Shown here: positions 1 through 9,637 of the stretch, piece after piece
Numbering within the stretch: position 1 is the first letter of the stretch
Layout of the letters: the number at the start of each line of letters is the position of its first letter
Origin: Pirellulaceae bacterium
GTDB taxonomy: Bacteria > Planctomycetota > Planctomycetia > Pirellulales > Pirellulaceae
Assembly: GCA_029243025.1 (NCBI GenBank)
Contig: JAQWSU010000042.1
Location: 1 to 64,000, forward strand
Length of the DNA stretch: 64,000 nucleotides
Reading direction: 5' to 3'
The notes under the pieces: model-generated
What the model was told of the DNA's origin: nothing
Databases searched by the model: none
What the model saw: only the letters and a program-made list of their open reading frames with translations
Translations under genes and position numbers: made by a program

Positions 1-442
1 GACCTTCTCCCTGCTGACCTTCTCCCTGCTGACCTTCTCCCTGCTGACCGTCTCCCTGCTGACCTTCTCCCTGCTGACCTTCTCCCTGCTGACCTTCTCC
101 CTGCTGACCTTCTCCCTGCTGACCTTCTCCCTGCTGACCTTCTCCCTGCTGTCCTTCTCCCTGCTGTCCTTCTCCCTGCTGTCCTTCTTCCTGCTGACCT
201 TCTCCCTGTTGACCTTCTCCCTGCTGACCTTCTCCCTGCTGACCTTCTTCCTGCTGACCTTCTTCCTGCTGACCTTCTTCCTGCTGACCTTCTCCCTGCT
301 GACCTTCTCCCTGTTGACCTTCTCCCTGTTGACCTTCTCCCTGTTGACCTTCTCCCTGTTGACCTTCTCCCTGTTGACCTTCTCCCTGCTGTCCTTCTTC
401 CTGCTGACCTTCTCCCTGCTGTCCTTCTTCCTGCTGACCTTC
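1..442 (-). repeat. 15-bp coding minisatellite, about 29 units
   Basis: Tandem 15-base units fill the first 442 bases, phased with the codons of the minus-strand gene so that each unit encodes one Q-Q-G/E-E-G pentapeptide. Unit variants differ mostly by silent changes (CAG/CAA, GGT/GGA) or Gly to Glu at one position, with one Glu to Asp near base 50. The array continues past the window edge, so the copy number is a minimum. Confidence 0.95.
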
Positions 443-1045
443 GTCAGCTTCACCTATGGGTCGCTCGTTGGTCTCAATTTTGTCAGTTAGTTTTGCGGTG
501 CGATCAGCTACTTTGCGCTGACTTTGAGCAAGTCGGAGTGGATCATCACCCCCTTCTGTTCTGCCTTGAACACTTCGCTGCTGACGCAAGATACGATTGA
601 CTTCTTGGATGTATCCTTTGATACGGTCTTGTTCATCGCGATTGCGGTCAGCTCGGTTTTCGCTTAGCAGCAGGTCGAGGAGTGACTTGAGGTCGTTTTG
701 GACTTGGTCTTGCTCGTTAACGGCTCTTGAAAGTTTTTGGTCTTTGATCAGTTTGGCGAGCAGATCCATTTGGACCCGGATGTGCTTGTCTTTACTTTGT
801 GCAATCGCCTGTTTGAGGAGTGCAGATCTGCGCGGGTTGCTGCTCGCGTCGAATTCAGCCATCTTTAGCATCAGCATTTCAAGTTGCTGGTACTTAGCAC
901 CCAAGCGACCTTGCTGATCGGACAGTTTTGCTGTCGAAGGTTTGGTGTCAGTTGCGGGCGGTTCCTGGGATAGAAGCGAGTTGGAGGGCGCTAGGCACGT
1001 CGCGGCGACAATGAGAAGCATCGTGACAGGCTTGTATTTCACCAT
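1..1045 (-). CDS. Secreted coiled-coil protein with EGQQG pentapeptide tail, 3' end outside window
   Basis: The reading frame opens at the ATG at 1043-1045 and stays open to the left edge, giving about 348 codons without a stop. The N-terminus is a signal peptide (hydrophobic TMLLIVAATCLAP). A Gln/Glu/Lys/Leu-rich, probably coiled-coil region follows to about residue 190. From about residue 200 the protein consists only of Gly-Gln-Gln-Gly/Glu-Glu pentapeptides encoded by 15-bp repeats. It is the last visible gene of the MoxR operon, 253 bases after the DUF4175-like gene. Similar low-complexity Q/E/G tails occur at this operon position in planctomycetes, but the function is unknown. The reading frame on the opposite strand (LLTFS repeats) is a shadow. 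Confidence in coding is high and in function nil. Confidence 0.8.
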   Translation of the reverse strand, partial: MVKYKPVTMLLIVAATCLAPSNSLLSQEPPATDTKPSTAKLSDQQGRLGAKYQQLEMLMLKMAEFDASSNPRRSALLKQAIAQSKDKHIRVQMDLLAKLIKDQKLSRAVNEQDQVQNDLKSLLDLLLSENRADRNRDEQDRIKGYIQEVNRILRQQRSVQGRTEGGDDPLRLAQSQRKVADRTAKLTDKIETNERPIGEADEGQQEEGQQGEGQQEEGQQGEGQQGEGQQGEGQQGEGQQGEGQQGEGQQGEGQQEEGQQEEGQQEEGQQGEGQQGEGQQGEGQQEEGQQGEGQQGEGQQGEGQQGEGQQGEGQQGEGQQGEGQQGEGQQGDGQQGEGQQGEGQQGEG

Positions 1046-1298
1046 CTGCGTTCTCCTTTTGGCGTGAAATAAGTCGATTCTTGTCTCATGGTCAACGGTT
1101 GCTCGAGTTGGGTGATGGCATTCCTGTGTCGTGCTTGTTGGAACTATCGATAGTTTACCCGTTTTCAGGTCGTTACGCGTCAAAAACGCCATTTCCAATT
1201 CCCAGTTAACTGACTTTGATCACGATGTTCGATAAAACTGGTTGAAGTTTTCTGTATTGCCACGAGTGGCAATGGGTAAGCGTCGTGAAGTTCACGGA

Positions 1299-3539
1299 TT
1301 AATCCTCCAGCAAAGATCTCGCTTTTTTCTTCCTTTCTTCTTTTGTTTGTTTGGATAATTCTTCTTGTTCACGAATGATTGACCTGACGAGATCGACAAG
1401 TTCGTTATAGGTTTCCAGTTCCAGCATTTTGGCGAGAACGTCTTCGAGGGCGAGCAGGATGTTGTTTGCCTGTTTGACCACTTCTCGTGTGCCTTCGAGG
1501 TCAGGTTCTTTCGCCTCGAGTCCAGTCTGGAGTTTGGCCAAGTTTTCCTGCCATGCTGGAAATTGGTTGTCTGCAATCAGATTCAGCGGTGTGATGATCT
1601 GGTTTTTTAGACGGATTTTCCGCTCTTCGGTGTCGACGCGATTGTTCAGGATTTCTTCCCGTATTCCGTCGAACGAAGCAGCAACTCCGCTCACCTCTTG
1701 CCTCGATTTGTCGCCTTGTTGGTTGGCGCGTTGAACCTGAAGGACTCGGAGAGACCATTCACGTTCTTCGGAGAGTTCCTGGTCACCGGGTTCGGCACTT
1801 TCATCTTTCGCGTCCGGTTGTAGTCCAGCTTGAAGTCGCAGCAGGCGATCTCGCGTCGTGGTCATTTCGGCGATGACCTGTTCGAACCGTCGTTTTAGGT
1901 TTAGTTCGCGGGCCTCGAGAATTGCAAGAAGTTCGTCTGGTGTGACGACATCGAGTGCGTATTCATCTCCTTGTCCTGTGTTGGGTGCTTCCGCCAGATC
2001 GAAGAAGTCATCGGCTTTGATGGATAGAACAATATTCGTTCCTGTTTGCAGACGCCAGGGATCGTTATCGCGATTGGCCTGTTCCCTTAAGTCAAGTACG
2101 GTCTCGACGCGGCCCCGTTGGGTGGGCAAGAAATCGATTTGCTGTCCGAATCCGGATTCGTTTGATGAGATGTCAAACCAGGAACGGTTGACACCATAAT
2201 CATCAACAATTTCGCCGGCGAGTGGGATTCGAGCTTGCGGCGTAATGGCGGTGCCAATTCCTTTCAGGAGAACATCGACCTGGGGAGCCAGATCTTCCAA
2301 GGTCGCGATTGTTAGTCGGTAGGGTTGTTGGCTGCTGATTCCATCGACATCAAGGAGGGAGATTTGCAGGGCCGCGGGTTGCATCAGTTTGGGAAGTTCG
2401 AAGTCGAACTGGGTAGTTTCGCTGCCAGGTGAGAAATCGAGGACTTGGGATGTACCCTCGTTCAGGTCATCGATGGCCACCTGTTTTAAGGGTTTCGAGG
2501 AACTGACGGTCAGTTGAACTTGGCTGCCCGCGGGCAAGCTAGTGCCTGGCCGCCATGGTTGTTTTCGGTCGAAGCGTCCAGTGTATTTGGGTAGCACGCA
2601 GTCCATATCGACTTTGGTGACACTTGGGCTTTTGACGACGTCAACTTTTCGGTCTCGCACGCGAGCGTCGAAGCCAACCACGTCAAAACTGACGTCGTCG
2701 AGCATGCCTTGGAAGGGTTTCCCGTCGAACCGATAATACTGATAACCGCCTTGGGCTTCACCATCGCGACTCATATTAACCCGTCCACGCTCGCCGCTCG
2801 AAAGTTGGTAATAGATGACGCAAAGTTCGGGCGGGGGTGTCGATCGCGTCGCATCAGCGCGAACTCGTACGGTTAGGTCGGTTCCTTCGGCCACTTTCAG
2901 CGGTTGGTCTGTGAAATCGAGCACCTCAATGTGGGCGCGCCGTGGCCAAGCTTGATCTGAAATCAGCAGTAAGCGTGAAGTCCAAGTGGCGAAGGCTTGG
3001 CTGGCGAGGACTGCGAATAGGACCACGGAAACGGTGGCAATTACGGCTGCAGCGAAGTTGCGTACTAAGGGAACTCGGTTGAACACCTGGCCAAGGCGAA
3101 TACCTTCGGTGCGTGCAAGAGTTTCCGTCACGGTTGAGACGAACATTGATTGGTGCAATTCATCACCCGTTGGATGTTCAGAAAGCTCAACCGTGGTCAT
3201 CAAGGCATCATGAAGTTCTGGATATTGCCGCTCCAGCAGGATTGCCAAGCTACGATTGGCGAATCGCACAAATGCTCGGCGAAGAATCCAACGGTAAAGG
3301 ATGTAGACTAAGCCCGCGGAAATCAGCAGCAGTAGGACGATACGTGCTGATCGAGGCATTTCGCTAGCGCCGGCCAAGACGGGCAGATAGTCAATTGCAA
3401 GTCCGATCCAAAACGCGAGGCTTAGCCATACAATCGCGAGCGTAAGACCTTCCAGCCAAACATACCAGCGAATGCGTCGACGCAACCTGCCCAGCAAGGC
3501 AGCAACAGACGGCGGTAGTGGAGGATGTTTGTCAGTCAT
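1299..3539 (-). CDS. DUF4175-like membrane protein of the MoxR operon
   Basis: A protein of 746 residues. Two hydrophobic segments lie at about residues 28-50 and 65-85 and a third at about 160-182. A long extracytoplasmic beta-rich part follows, and from about residue 545 a charged coiled coil (Glu/Lys/Arg/Gln). The layout resembles the DUF4175 membrane proteins encoded beside BatA-type proteins. It starts 16 bases after the VWA protein gene, so it is almost certainly co-transcribed. No catalytic motif is visible. It is probably a structural part of a membrane complex assembled or remodelled by the MoxR ATPase. The family assignment is by overall resemblance and is moderately sure. Confidence 0.75.
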   Translation of the reverse strand: MTDKHPPLPPSVAALLGRLRRRIRWYVWLEGLTLAIVWLSLAFWIGLAIDYLPVLAGASEMPRSARIVLLLLISAGLVYILYRWILRRAFVRFANRSLAILLERQYPELHDALMTTVELSEHPTGDELHQSMFVSTVTETLARTEGIRLGQVFNRVPLVRNFAAAVIATVSVVLFAVLASQAFATWTSRLLLISDQAWPRRAHIEVLDFTDQPLKVAEGTDLTVRVRADATRSTPPPELCVIYYQLSSGERGRVNMSRDGEAQGGYQYYRFDGKPFQGMLDDVSFDVVGFDARVRDRKVDVVKSPSVTKVDMDCVLPKYTGRFDRKQPWRPGTSLPAGSQVQLTVSSSKPLKQVAIDDLNEGTSQVLDFSPGSETTQFDFELPKLMQPAALQISLLDVDGISSQQPYRLTIATLEDLAPQVDVLLKGIGTAITPQARIPLAGEIVDDYGVNRSWFDISSNESGFGQQIDFLPTQRGRVETVLDLREQANRDNDPWRLQTGTNIVLSIKADDFFDLAEAPNTGQGDEYALDVVTPDELLAILEARELNLKRRFEQVIAEMTTTRDRLLRLQAGLQPDAKDESAEPGDQELSEEREWSLRVLQVQRANQQGDKSRQEVSGVAASFDGIREEILNNRVDTEERKIRLKNQIITPLNLIADNQFPAWQENLAKLQTGLEAKEPDLEGTREVVKQANNILLALEDVLAKMLELETYNELVDLVRSIIREQEELSKQTKEERKKKARSLLED

Positions 3540-3555
3540 TCTTTTGTAATGCGGC

Positions 3556-6324
3556 TCAAGCCAGTTTGTTGATTCTGCGGATTAACCATTCGAGGCTCAA
3601 TGATCCGGCGATTAGTACAAGTAACCAACTCATTAAGCGTTCGTCAAAAAGTCTGTCAGCCGTTCCGGGTAAAAAGGTTTCTTGGTCCTTGGCGGAGATT
3701 TGATTGGTCAATGGAGCCGCTGTGGTGCGTCCCATTGCTGTGTCCAGATTTACAAAGTACGCGCCCTCGGTTGTTTTGGCGATTTCCGCTAGGAGTGCAT
3801 CGTTACGTTGGGGGCGCTCAACCTCGCGAGCGGGTAATCGAACACGAATCTCTTGAACGAGCAATTCATCTTCCACACCCGGCACGGGCAGTTCAATCCG
3901 ATAGTCGCCTTCTCGCGTTGTTGTAAACTGTCCGGTGTAAGTTCCTGCTCGTTCTGCGTTGGGGATTTGTCGCAGGGCGAGTGGTTCGCGAGCACCGCTT
4001 TCGTGAACTAACGAGGCTTCGACGGTTGGGACGTCGAGCGGACGATACTGCTCGTCGGAAAGCGTTGCCCGCACGGTGATTGAGTCGCCAAGACTGCAAC
4101 GTTCCTTGTCGACGAGCAGAATTCCACGGCTTGAGTCGCGCATTAGGCGCCCTTGCGAAATGTGCCGGATCAGTTTGGTGTAAAACGTTTCGAAGAAGCG
4201 TTCATCGAGACTACGTAATCTCCACATTTCTCCGCTGCCTAAATAGAAGACACGACCGGATCCGTAAAATTGCCCGGCCATGTAGACCGGCAACTCCTGA
4301 TCGATGGCCGCTTCGGGGTCGGAGAAGTAAGCGTAAGCCTTGGCTCCAGGCTTTAAGGATTTGATCGCTTGGAATCCATAAATGCCTTCGAATTCATTCC
4401 AGACTTCGCTGCTCGCTTCCGCGGTGTCTTCTAATTGCAAGAAAGTGGCCCGCTCGCCTTCTTCGGCGAATTTGATCGGCCAAGCAGAATCTGAATTGGT
4501 GCGTCCGAGGAACGTACTGGCGGAGCTACGGCTGAAGAAGGTAACGGGATAGAGGGCTTTGATCGTGTCGATCTTCTCGGTATTGGCACCCTGTCGGGAG
4601 CGAGTCCATTGGGGTGTGAATACTGGTCCTGAAACCACGATGAGTCCGCCCGCTTTTTCAGATACCCAGCGATCAAGCAGTTGAATCTGTTCGTCGCTAA
4701 GTTTTCGCCAATCCGGATCGAAGGCGACCACGCAATCGTACTCGAACAGCTCTTCGGCCGTTTCGGGGAAATTTAGCAGCACCTCATTTGCTTCTTGCGC
4801 AGCTCCCGGAGGCGAGGATTGCAGCAGCACATGCAGCTTCGTGTTGCTGTCACGATACAAGAGGTTACGCAAAAATCGATACTCACGCGTGGGACCACCG
4901 GCAACGAGTAGAACCTGGTTCTTTCGGTCGACCACTTCAACATTAGCCGACTTTTGATTGTCGGTATCATCCAAATCTTCGCGGGGCGGAACGAGCCTCA
5001 GTGTCCATCTTCGACGACCAACCTCGGTGGGAGTTACTTCGAAGGAAATCGATTGGATTTCGCCGTCTGGGCCAAGCGTGATTCGCTGTTCATCGGCAAT
5101 CACTTCTTTGTCACTGGGCAATTCGGCATCAACGGAGGCTAATTCGATTTTTAAACTGCGTCCGGAAAGACCATTGCCTTGGATGTAGCCGGTCATCGTG
5201 AATTTGTCGCCGGGAAAAACTCGCGCGGGAGCCTCCAAGTCGACGACACGGGCGCTCTTGGGCGTTTTTTCCGAGCCGGCCCCAATCGGGTAAAGCGGAA
5301 TGTTGGCTTGCTTCGACAATTCGGCGGCAATCGTCGTGTCGAGCCCCGCGTTACTGCGACCGTCCGTCATGAGGACAACGCCGGCCATCGGTCCACCACG
5401 TTCTTTTTCAACGACCCAACGAATCGTTTCACCTAATTGAGTTTCAGCACCCCTCGCGCGTAAGCGATTGGCCCAGTCAATTGATTCGGAAGCTACCGCG
5501 GAAGGCGGGCTTGGTTCTTCGTCTGGCTGACTTGGAATGGCCGCCGATTCTTGCCCTAAGGCTACTGCCAGGCTAACGTCTGGATTCCGGAGGTTCGTGA
5601 CGGCCATCACGATCATTGCCACGATGAGGCAGACCCCTGCAAACAGGAGAGCCCAGGATTCACCTTCCGCACCCTTGAGACGATTGCCAACAAGCCAATT
5701 TAGTAAGAAAGCAATCAGTGCGAAGCCCAATATCACCGCCGCAAGGGTGTACATTGTTCGGGCTTCGTCGCGTGATTTGAGCCACGCCATGTCGGAAGAA
5801 TCGGTCGTCGTTGATCTCTCGCTCTTGGTCTTGGGGAACAGGCCGATTGGTTCTGGTGTGGTTGTTTGATCGAAGCGATAGACGCTCACATCGTGTTTGG
5901 CTTGCAAGTCCGTCAGCAGGCTGCCATCGCTCAATTCTTTCACAATGCCGGTGAGTCGGCTTTCGGGGGATGTTGAGCCCTGAGTGGCTTCGTCACTCAA
6001 TCCCATACTTTGGCTCGTGTCAACCATGATCGCGACACGTGAGGGTGTGGTTTGCTTGCGTTCGGTCCGTTTTTCAATGTCCAGGAAAAAGATGAGGAGA
6101 CCGACAAAGGCGGTGAGTCTCAGTAGGATCAATAGGATTCGCGTGCCTTTGGGCAATTCGACCGTATCCTTGCGATACAGGAGCACCAAATAAGAGGCAA
6201 TCACGAAGCAGATGCCTGCCAACACCAACCAATGCCACCATTGGGTCATTGCGTGCAGGCGAGACACATCGTAGAAGGTGCGGGATTCTGCCATCAAACA
6301 GAGGGTCGAAAACGCGTTGTTCAT
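3556..6324 (-). CDS. VWA and glutamine-amidotransferase-like membrane protein
   Basis: The start is set at the ATG at 6324, whose ATGA overlaps the stop of the BatA-like gene, giving 922 residues. An upstream in-frame extension lies entirely inside that gene and is disfavoured. Hydrophobic helices near the N-terminus precede a von Willebrand A domain with the MIDAS motif DTSQS. Two more helices interrupt this domain (ALIAFLLNWLV and the next). After it comes a class-I glutamine-amidotransferase-like fold of the type seen in large planctomycete VWA proteins, then a C-terminal beta domain and a last helix (WLLVLIAGSLSLEWLI). It probably works with the BatA-like protein as a membrane-anchored metal-binding scaffold. 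I see no obvious active-site Cys triad, so amidotransferase activity is not claimed. Confidence 0.85.
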   Translation of the reverse strand: MNNAFSTLCLMAESRTFYDVSRLHAMTQWWHWLVLAGICFVIASYLVLLYRKDTVELPKGTRILLILLRLTAFVGLLIFFLDIEKRTERKQTTPSRVAIMVDTSQSMGLSDEATQGSTSPESRLTGIVKELSDGSLLTDLQAKHDVSVYRFDQTTTPEPIGLFPKTKSERSTTTDSSDMAWLKSRDEARTMYTLAAVILGFALIAFLLNWLVGNRLKGAEGESWALLFAGVCLIVAMIVMAVTNLRNPDVSLAVALGQESAAIPSQPDEEPSPPSAVASESIDWANRLRARGAETQLGETIRWVVEKERGGPMAGVVLMTDGRSNAGLDTTIAAELSKQANIPLYPIGAGSEKTPKSARVVDLEAPARVFPGDKFTMTGYIQGNGLSGRSLKIELASVDAELPSDKEVIADEQRITLGPDGEIQSISFEVTPTEVGRRRWTLRLVPPREDLDDTDNQKSANVEVVDRKNQVLLVAGGPTREYRFLRNLLYRDSNTKLHVLLQSSPPGAAQEANEVLLNFPETAEELFEYDCVVAFDPDWRKLSDEQIQLLDRWVSEKAGGLIVVSGPVFTPQWTRSRQGANTEKIDTIKALYPVTFFSRSSASTFLGRTNSDSAWPIKFAEEGERATFLQLEDTAEASSEVWNEFEGIYGFQAIKSLKPGAKAYAYFSDPEAAIDQELPVYMAGQFYGSGRVFYLGSGEMWRLRSLDERFFETFYTKLIRHISQGRLMRDSSRGILLVDKERCSLGDSITVRATLSDEQYRPLDVPTVEASLVHESGAREPLALRQIPNAERAGTYTGQFTTTREGDYRIELPVPGVEDELLVQEIRVRLPAREVERPQRNDALLAEIAKTTEGAYFVNLDTAMGRTTAAPLTNQISAKDQETFLPGTADRLFDERLMSWLLVLIAGSLSLEWLIRRINKLA

Positions 6325-8696
6325 CCAAGCCCTCCTGCTCGTACGCTGGAGGGGGAGTGGTAACTGGCGGAATAGGCGACGAATTGTTCTACGATCAAGA
6401 TCGCGATGAGCGTCCACAGAAAGAACTCACCCCAGGATTGTCCAGCTTCCACAGAGTTCTCGAACAACAGCTGATCTGCGTCGCTTACCGTTACATTCAC
6501 TGGCTTAAGAGACTCAGCTAATTCGACCGTTGACGGCATTGAGAGATCACTCTCAATAGTATTAATATTGATTGGGTATCGTCGGCGATTGGGTACGCCG
6601 TCAAGTGTTCGCAGTCGAGCTTCATAAACTCCGCTATCACTCGTTTGGTTGTTCATCGATCCTGTTTGGGGATCGAGGCCGAGTGTCGCAGAAAGCAGTG
6701 GCGAATCTTCGGTAACGCCAAATGGCTTCGCAGTGAGGTCGACTTCTAAGCTAGGGCCGTTGTTTGTCGCTGGTAAACTAAAAGCGATTTCAGGTCGGTA
6801 ACGAGTAGCGTCTAATTGTATTTGAAGTGGTGCACCCACAAGACGTTGATGGTGAGTCAAGTGTTGTTCGGAGAGATACGACTGAAGCTGTAAAGCGACG
6901 ACGATAAAGCTGGGTTCCAATGCCCAGTTGTTCCAATCGGGTGCAAGGGTCGTCAATACTGCCACGACCCGCCCGTCACCAAAGCGTCGTTGGAGGATCA
7001 GTGGCTTGCGATTTCGCAGTGTTGCCATGACCTCGATCGACGAATCGCTTGGCGGCTTCCACAGATCAGGAGTCGCCATGAATCGGTTGATTCGGATGGA
7101 TCGAGCGAACGGATTACGCTTTCCGAATAAGATGTCGAAGATCGGATTATTATCGAATTCAACGTCAGGCAAATTGGGATTTGCGTTCGGTTCCAGATTC
7201 CTCACTCGCGTGAGGGGCGCCGGAAACAGGCCCGTACCGTCCGCGTACCAATTCGTGTAGAAGGACGCATTGCAGTTTGGTCCCATGAAGATCGCCAAAC
7301 CACCGCCCTGCTCGACGTACTGCTGTAGGTTTTGCAGCGCGCGTTGATCTAGTTGGGCGACATTCATCAGGTAGATGGCTTGAAAACGCTCCAGTTCCTC
7401 GGGCGCTACATCCCGCAGGAAGCTCGGCGGCTGCGACTCGGGTAAAATCCCCGTTCGTGTCTTGGTTCCGGGGCGAAACATCGATTCGAGGTAGTATTGC
7501 GAACGCTGGTCGGCATCGCCATCGACGATCAAGACAGGGTCGCCGATCGCCAGATCGATCACGCACCAACGGTGATTGTCAGCCTCGACCGCATCCATGG
7601 GAAGTGACGCTTGCAGCGAATGTTGTCCTGCGGTGGGGAAGAAGACCTGGAATTGACGCGAAACCGTTGCGCCCGGCTCGATGCGATCGATGAGGAGATC
7701 GGGTAAATCGGATGTTTCTGCCGCTGATTCCTTGCCATCGGCGGAGGTCGCATGAAATGTCGAACGAATTTTGATGGGGATTTGTTCCGCAGCCGTGGCG
7801 GAATAGTTGGTGACTTTGACGTCGACGAAGAGCGGCACGCCAGCTGCTTGGGTCCCCTCGGCTGGCGTGAGTTCGGTGATTGCCAGGTTGGCAGAATCGG
7901 ATTTCACACATCGCAGGAAACGTATTTCCACGCCCGTCTTTTCAATCTTTCCAAGTGCATCACGTAAATCGCCAGGTTGCTGCCAGTCGGTCGAGCGAAA
8001 GTCGGACACGAGGTGTAGAATCGCCTTGTTGTCATCCGATTCGGCGATGAGTTGGCCGGCTAACTCAATGGCTTCGGCGGGGCCCACTGCGAGTTGAGTG
8101 ACGTTGAATGAGCGTTCCTTTTCCTCTAATTGGGCTTCTAAGCTAGGCGTGGCTCGTTCAGCACTGAGGTCAGCTACGGTTACGGACTGAGCTTCAAATT
8201 GTTTCGCAGCTGCATCCGTGTCAGATTCCTCGCTGAAGGTTGAGCCGCTGCCTGTTCCCTGGCGAGCTCGTGAATAACGCAATAAGGTTATTTTTTGAGA
8301 CGTACCTTCGTTCGCGGCTCGTGCTGCGATTTGAGCAATAGCCCGTCGAGCTCGATCAAACGCTTCACTCCCTGCGGCACGGTCTGACATCGAAAGACTG
8401 TCGTCGAGTAGCACAAAATGATGGGTCGTTTGGTTTCCGAACAAGGCGGAGAATTTGTCATTGGTAACCAGCTTAGCGAGCATGGCGACGACGACTGCGA
8501 TGGCCAGCATGCGGAGTAGCAGCAGCAGCAGTTGCTTCAACCAAACCCAACGCCGATGTTTCTTGTAACTGCGAAGCAGGAAGTCCATTGCAGCCCACTG
8601 GACCCGCTTGTGACGCATCATATTGATGAGATGAATCACCAGGGGAACCAGGACCAAAAAGAAGGCCCAGGTCAGTGGGGAATGTACAAATTGCAT
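6321..8696 (-). CDS. BatA-type aerotolerance regulator, VWA membrane protein
   Basis: The N-terminus from the ATG at 8696 (MQFVHSPLTWAFF) matches the BatA/aerotolerance N-terminal domain: two membrane helices around a basic loop with the typical VQWAAMDFLL. A TTG six codons upstream is the alternative start. A VWA-like domain follows with DDSLSMSD as its metal-site motif, then a glutamine-amidotransferase-like region (about 400-560) and a C-terminal helix (WTLIAILIVEQFV). Its end overlaps the next gene as ATGA, so translation is coupled. BatA-family proteins act at the cytoplasmic membrane with MoxR ATPases. The substrate here is unknown. Confidence 0.88.
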   Translation of the reverse strand: MQFVHSPLTWAFFLVLVPLVIHLINMMRHKRVQWAAMDFLLRSYKKHRRWVWLKQLLLLLLRMLAIAVVVAMLAKLVTNDKFSALFGNQTTHHFVLLDDSLSMSDRAAGSEAFDRARRAIAQIAARAANEGTSQKITLLRYSRARQGTGSGSTFSEESDTDAAAKQFEAQSVTVADLSAERATPSLEAQLEEKERSFNVTQLAVGPAEAIELAGQLIAESDDNKAILHLVSDFRSTDWQQPGDLRDALGKIEKTGVEIRFLRCVKSDSANLAITELTPAEGTQAAGVPLFVDVKVTNYSATAAEQIPIKIRSTFHATSADGKESAAETSDLPDLLIDRIEPGATVSRQFQVFFPTAGQHSLQASLPMDAVEADNHRWCVIDLAIGDPVLIVDGDADQRSQYYLESMFRPGTKTRTGILPESQPPSFLRDVAPEELERFQAIYLMNVAQLDQRALQNLQQYVEQGGGLAIFMGPNCNASFYTNWYADGTGLFPAPLTRVRNLEPNANPNLPDVEFDNNPIFDILFGKRNPFARSIRINRFMATPDLWKPPSDSSIEVMATLRNRKPLILQRRFGDGRVVAVLTTLAPDWNNWALEPSFIVVALQLQSYLSEQHLTHHQRLVGAPLQIQLDATRYRPEIAFSLPATNNGPSLEVDLTAKPFGVTEDSPLLSATLGLDPQTGSMNNQTSDSGVYEARLRTLDGVPNRRRYPININTIESDLSMPSTVELAESLKPVNVTVSDADQLLFENSVEAGQSWGEFFLWTLIAILIVEQFVAYSASYHSPSSVRAGGLG

Positions 8697-8734
8697 AGGA
8701 ATCGCAGTTAACAAAGGATGGAACGGAAATCAAA

Positions 8735-9637
8735 TCAGTTGCGATGGTGCATTCCTAAACGGTTGCAGAGGAACGTTGCCAAAGCTGCGTCCAACGGATC
8801 ACTTGTGCGAACCAATTGGTAGTCGATCGTGTTTTTTGCGCAGGCGTGTCGAGTGGAATCGAGGAATTCGTTTAAGGATTTCAGATAACCCTCCCGCAAA
8901 GCTCGAGGATTGCAGGTAAGCGCCGCATCGGATTCGAGTCCTTCGAAACGCATCGAGCCATTGAAGGGGAAATCAAGTTCATCATCGTCCATGACGTGTA
9001 GCACAAGTACGTCGTGGCCGCGTTGGCGTAGCAAACGTAGGCCTTTGAGGGTGGATTCTTGATCGGCCAGGAGGTCGGAGATTAAAACCATCATGCCACG
9101 TCGCGGTGCGTTTTCGGCAACCCCCCGCAAGATACTGTAGATCTCAGTCTTGTCTTGCGGCTCACTGACCGAAAGTGCCTCAACCACGGAGAGCAAATGA
9201 GTGTGGCGCGTACGGTACGGAACCGTGCGACGAAGCGATTGGTCGAATGACATACAGCCGACGGCATCGTTTTGCTTCAAGACCAGATAGGCGAGGCTTG
9301 AGGCGACGGTGCAGGCGTACTCGTACTTGTTCATCGCTCCGCTGCCGTAGTTCATGCTGTTCGACACGTCGACCAGCAACGTACAACGCAGATTGGTGTC
9401 TTCCTCGAATTGTTTTACGTACAGTCGGTCCTGACGGGCCCAAACTTTCCAATCGACATGGCGCAAGTCGTCCCCCGCCGCGTATTCGCGGTGCTGGCGG
9501 AATTCCACCGACTGCCCGAAATAAGGGCTACGGTGCATGCCGGAAAGAAATCCCTCGACGATGTGCCGCGCCCGCAGTTCCAGCCGAGAGATTCGCTTTA
9601 CGGCCTCAGGATGCAAAAATCTTTTGGAATCGGGCAT
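8735..9637 (-). CDS. DUF58 domain protein of the MoxR operon
   Basis: A soluble protein of 300 residues. The DUF58 signature is clear: the region from about residue 30 carries [19 protein letters not shown], followed by a VWA-like fold with DVSNSMN. Its start overlaps the 3' end of the moxR gene by 32 bases, a usual arrangement for MoxR-DUF58 pairs. DUF58 proteins are encoded next to MoxR ATPases in most bacteria and probably recruit the ATPase to VWA-domain membrane partners. The partners here are the BatA-like and VWA proteins directly downstream. Confidence 0.93.
   Translation of the reverse strand: MPDSKRFLHPEAVKRISRLELRARHIVEGFLSGMHRSPYFGQSVEFRQHREYAAGDDLRHVDWKVWARQDRLYVKQFEEDTNLRCTLLVDVSNSMNYGSGAMNKYEYACTVASSLAYLVLKQNDAVGCMSFDQSLRRTVPYRTRHTHLLSVVEALSVSEPQDKTEIYSILRGVAENAPRRGMMVLISDLLADQESTLKGLRLLRQRGHDVLVLHVMDDDELDFPFNGSMRFEGLESDAALTCNPRALREGYLKSLNEFLDSTRHACAKNTIDYQLVRTSDPLDAALATFLCNRLGMHHRN

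Noticed and set aside
1-442. CRISPR array or centromere-like iterons
   Set aside because: Units are contiguous, only 15 bp, have no spacers and are codon-phased.
209-490. Plus-strand Leu/Thr/Phe repeat frame
   Set aside because: It is the complement of the EGQQG coding repeat; the minus frame has a start, signal peptide and non-repeat coding part.
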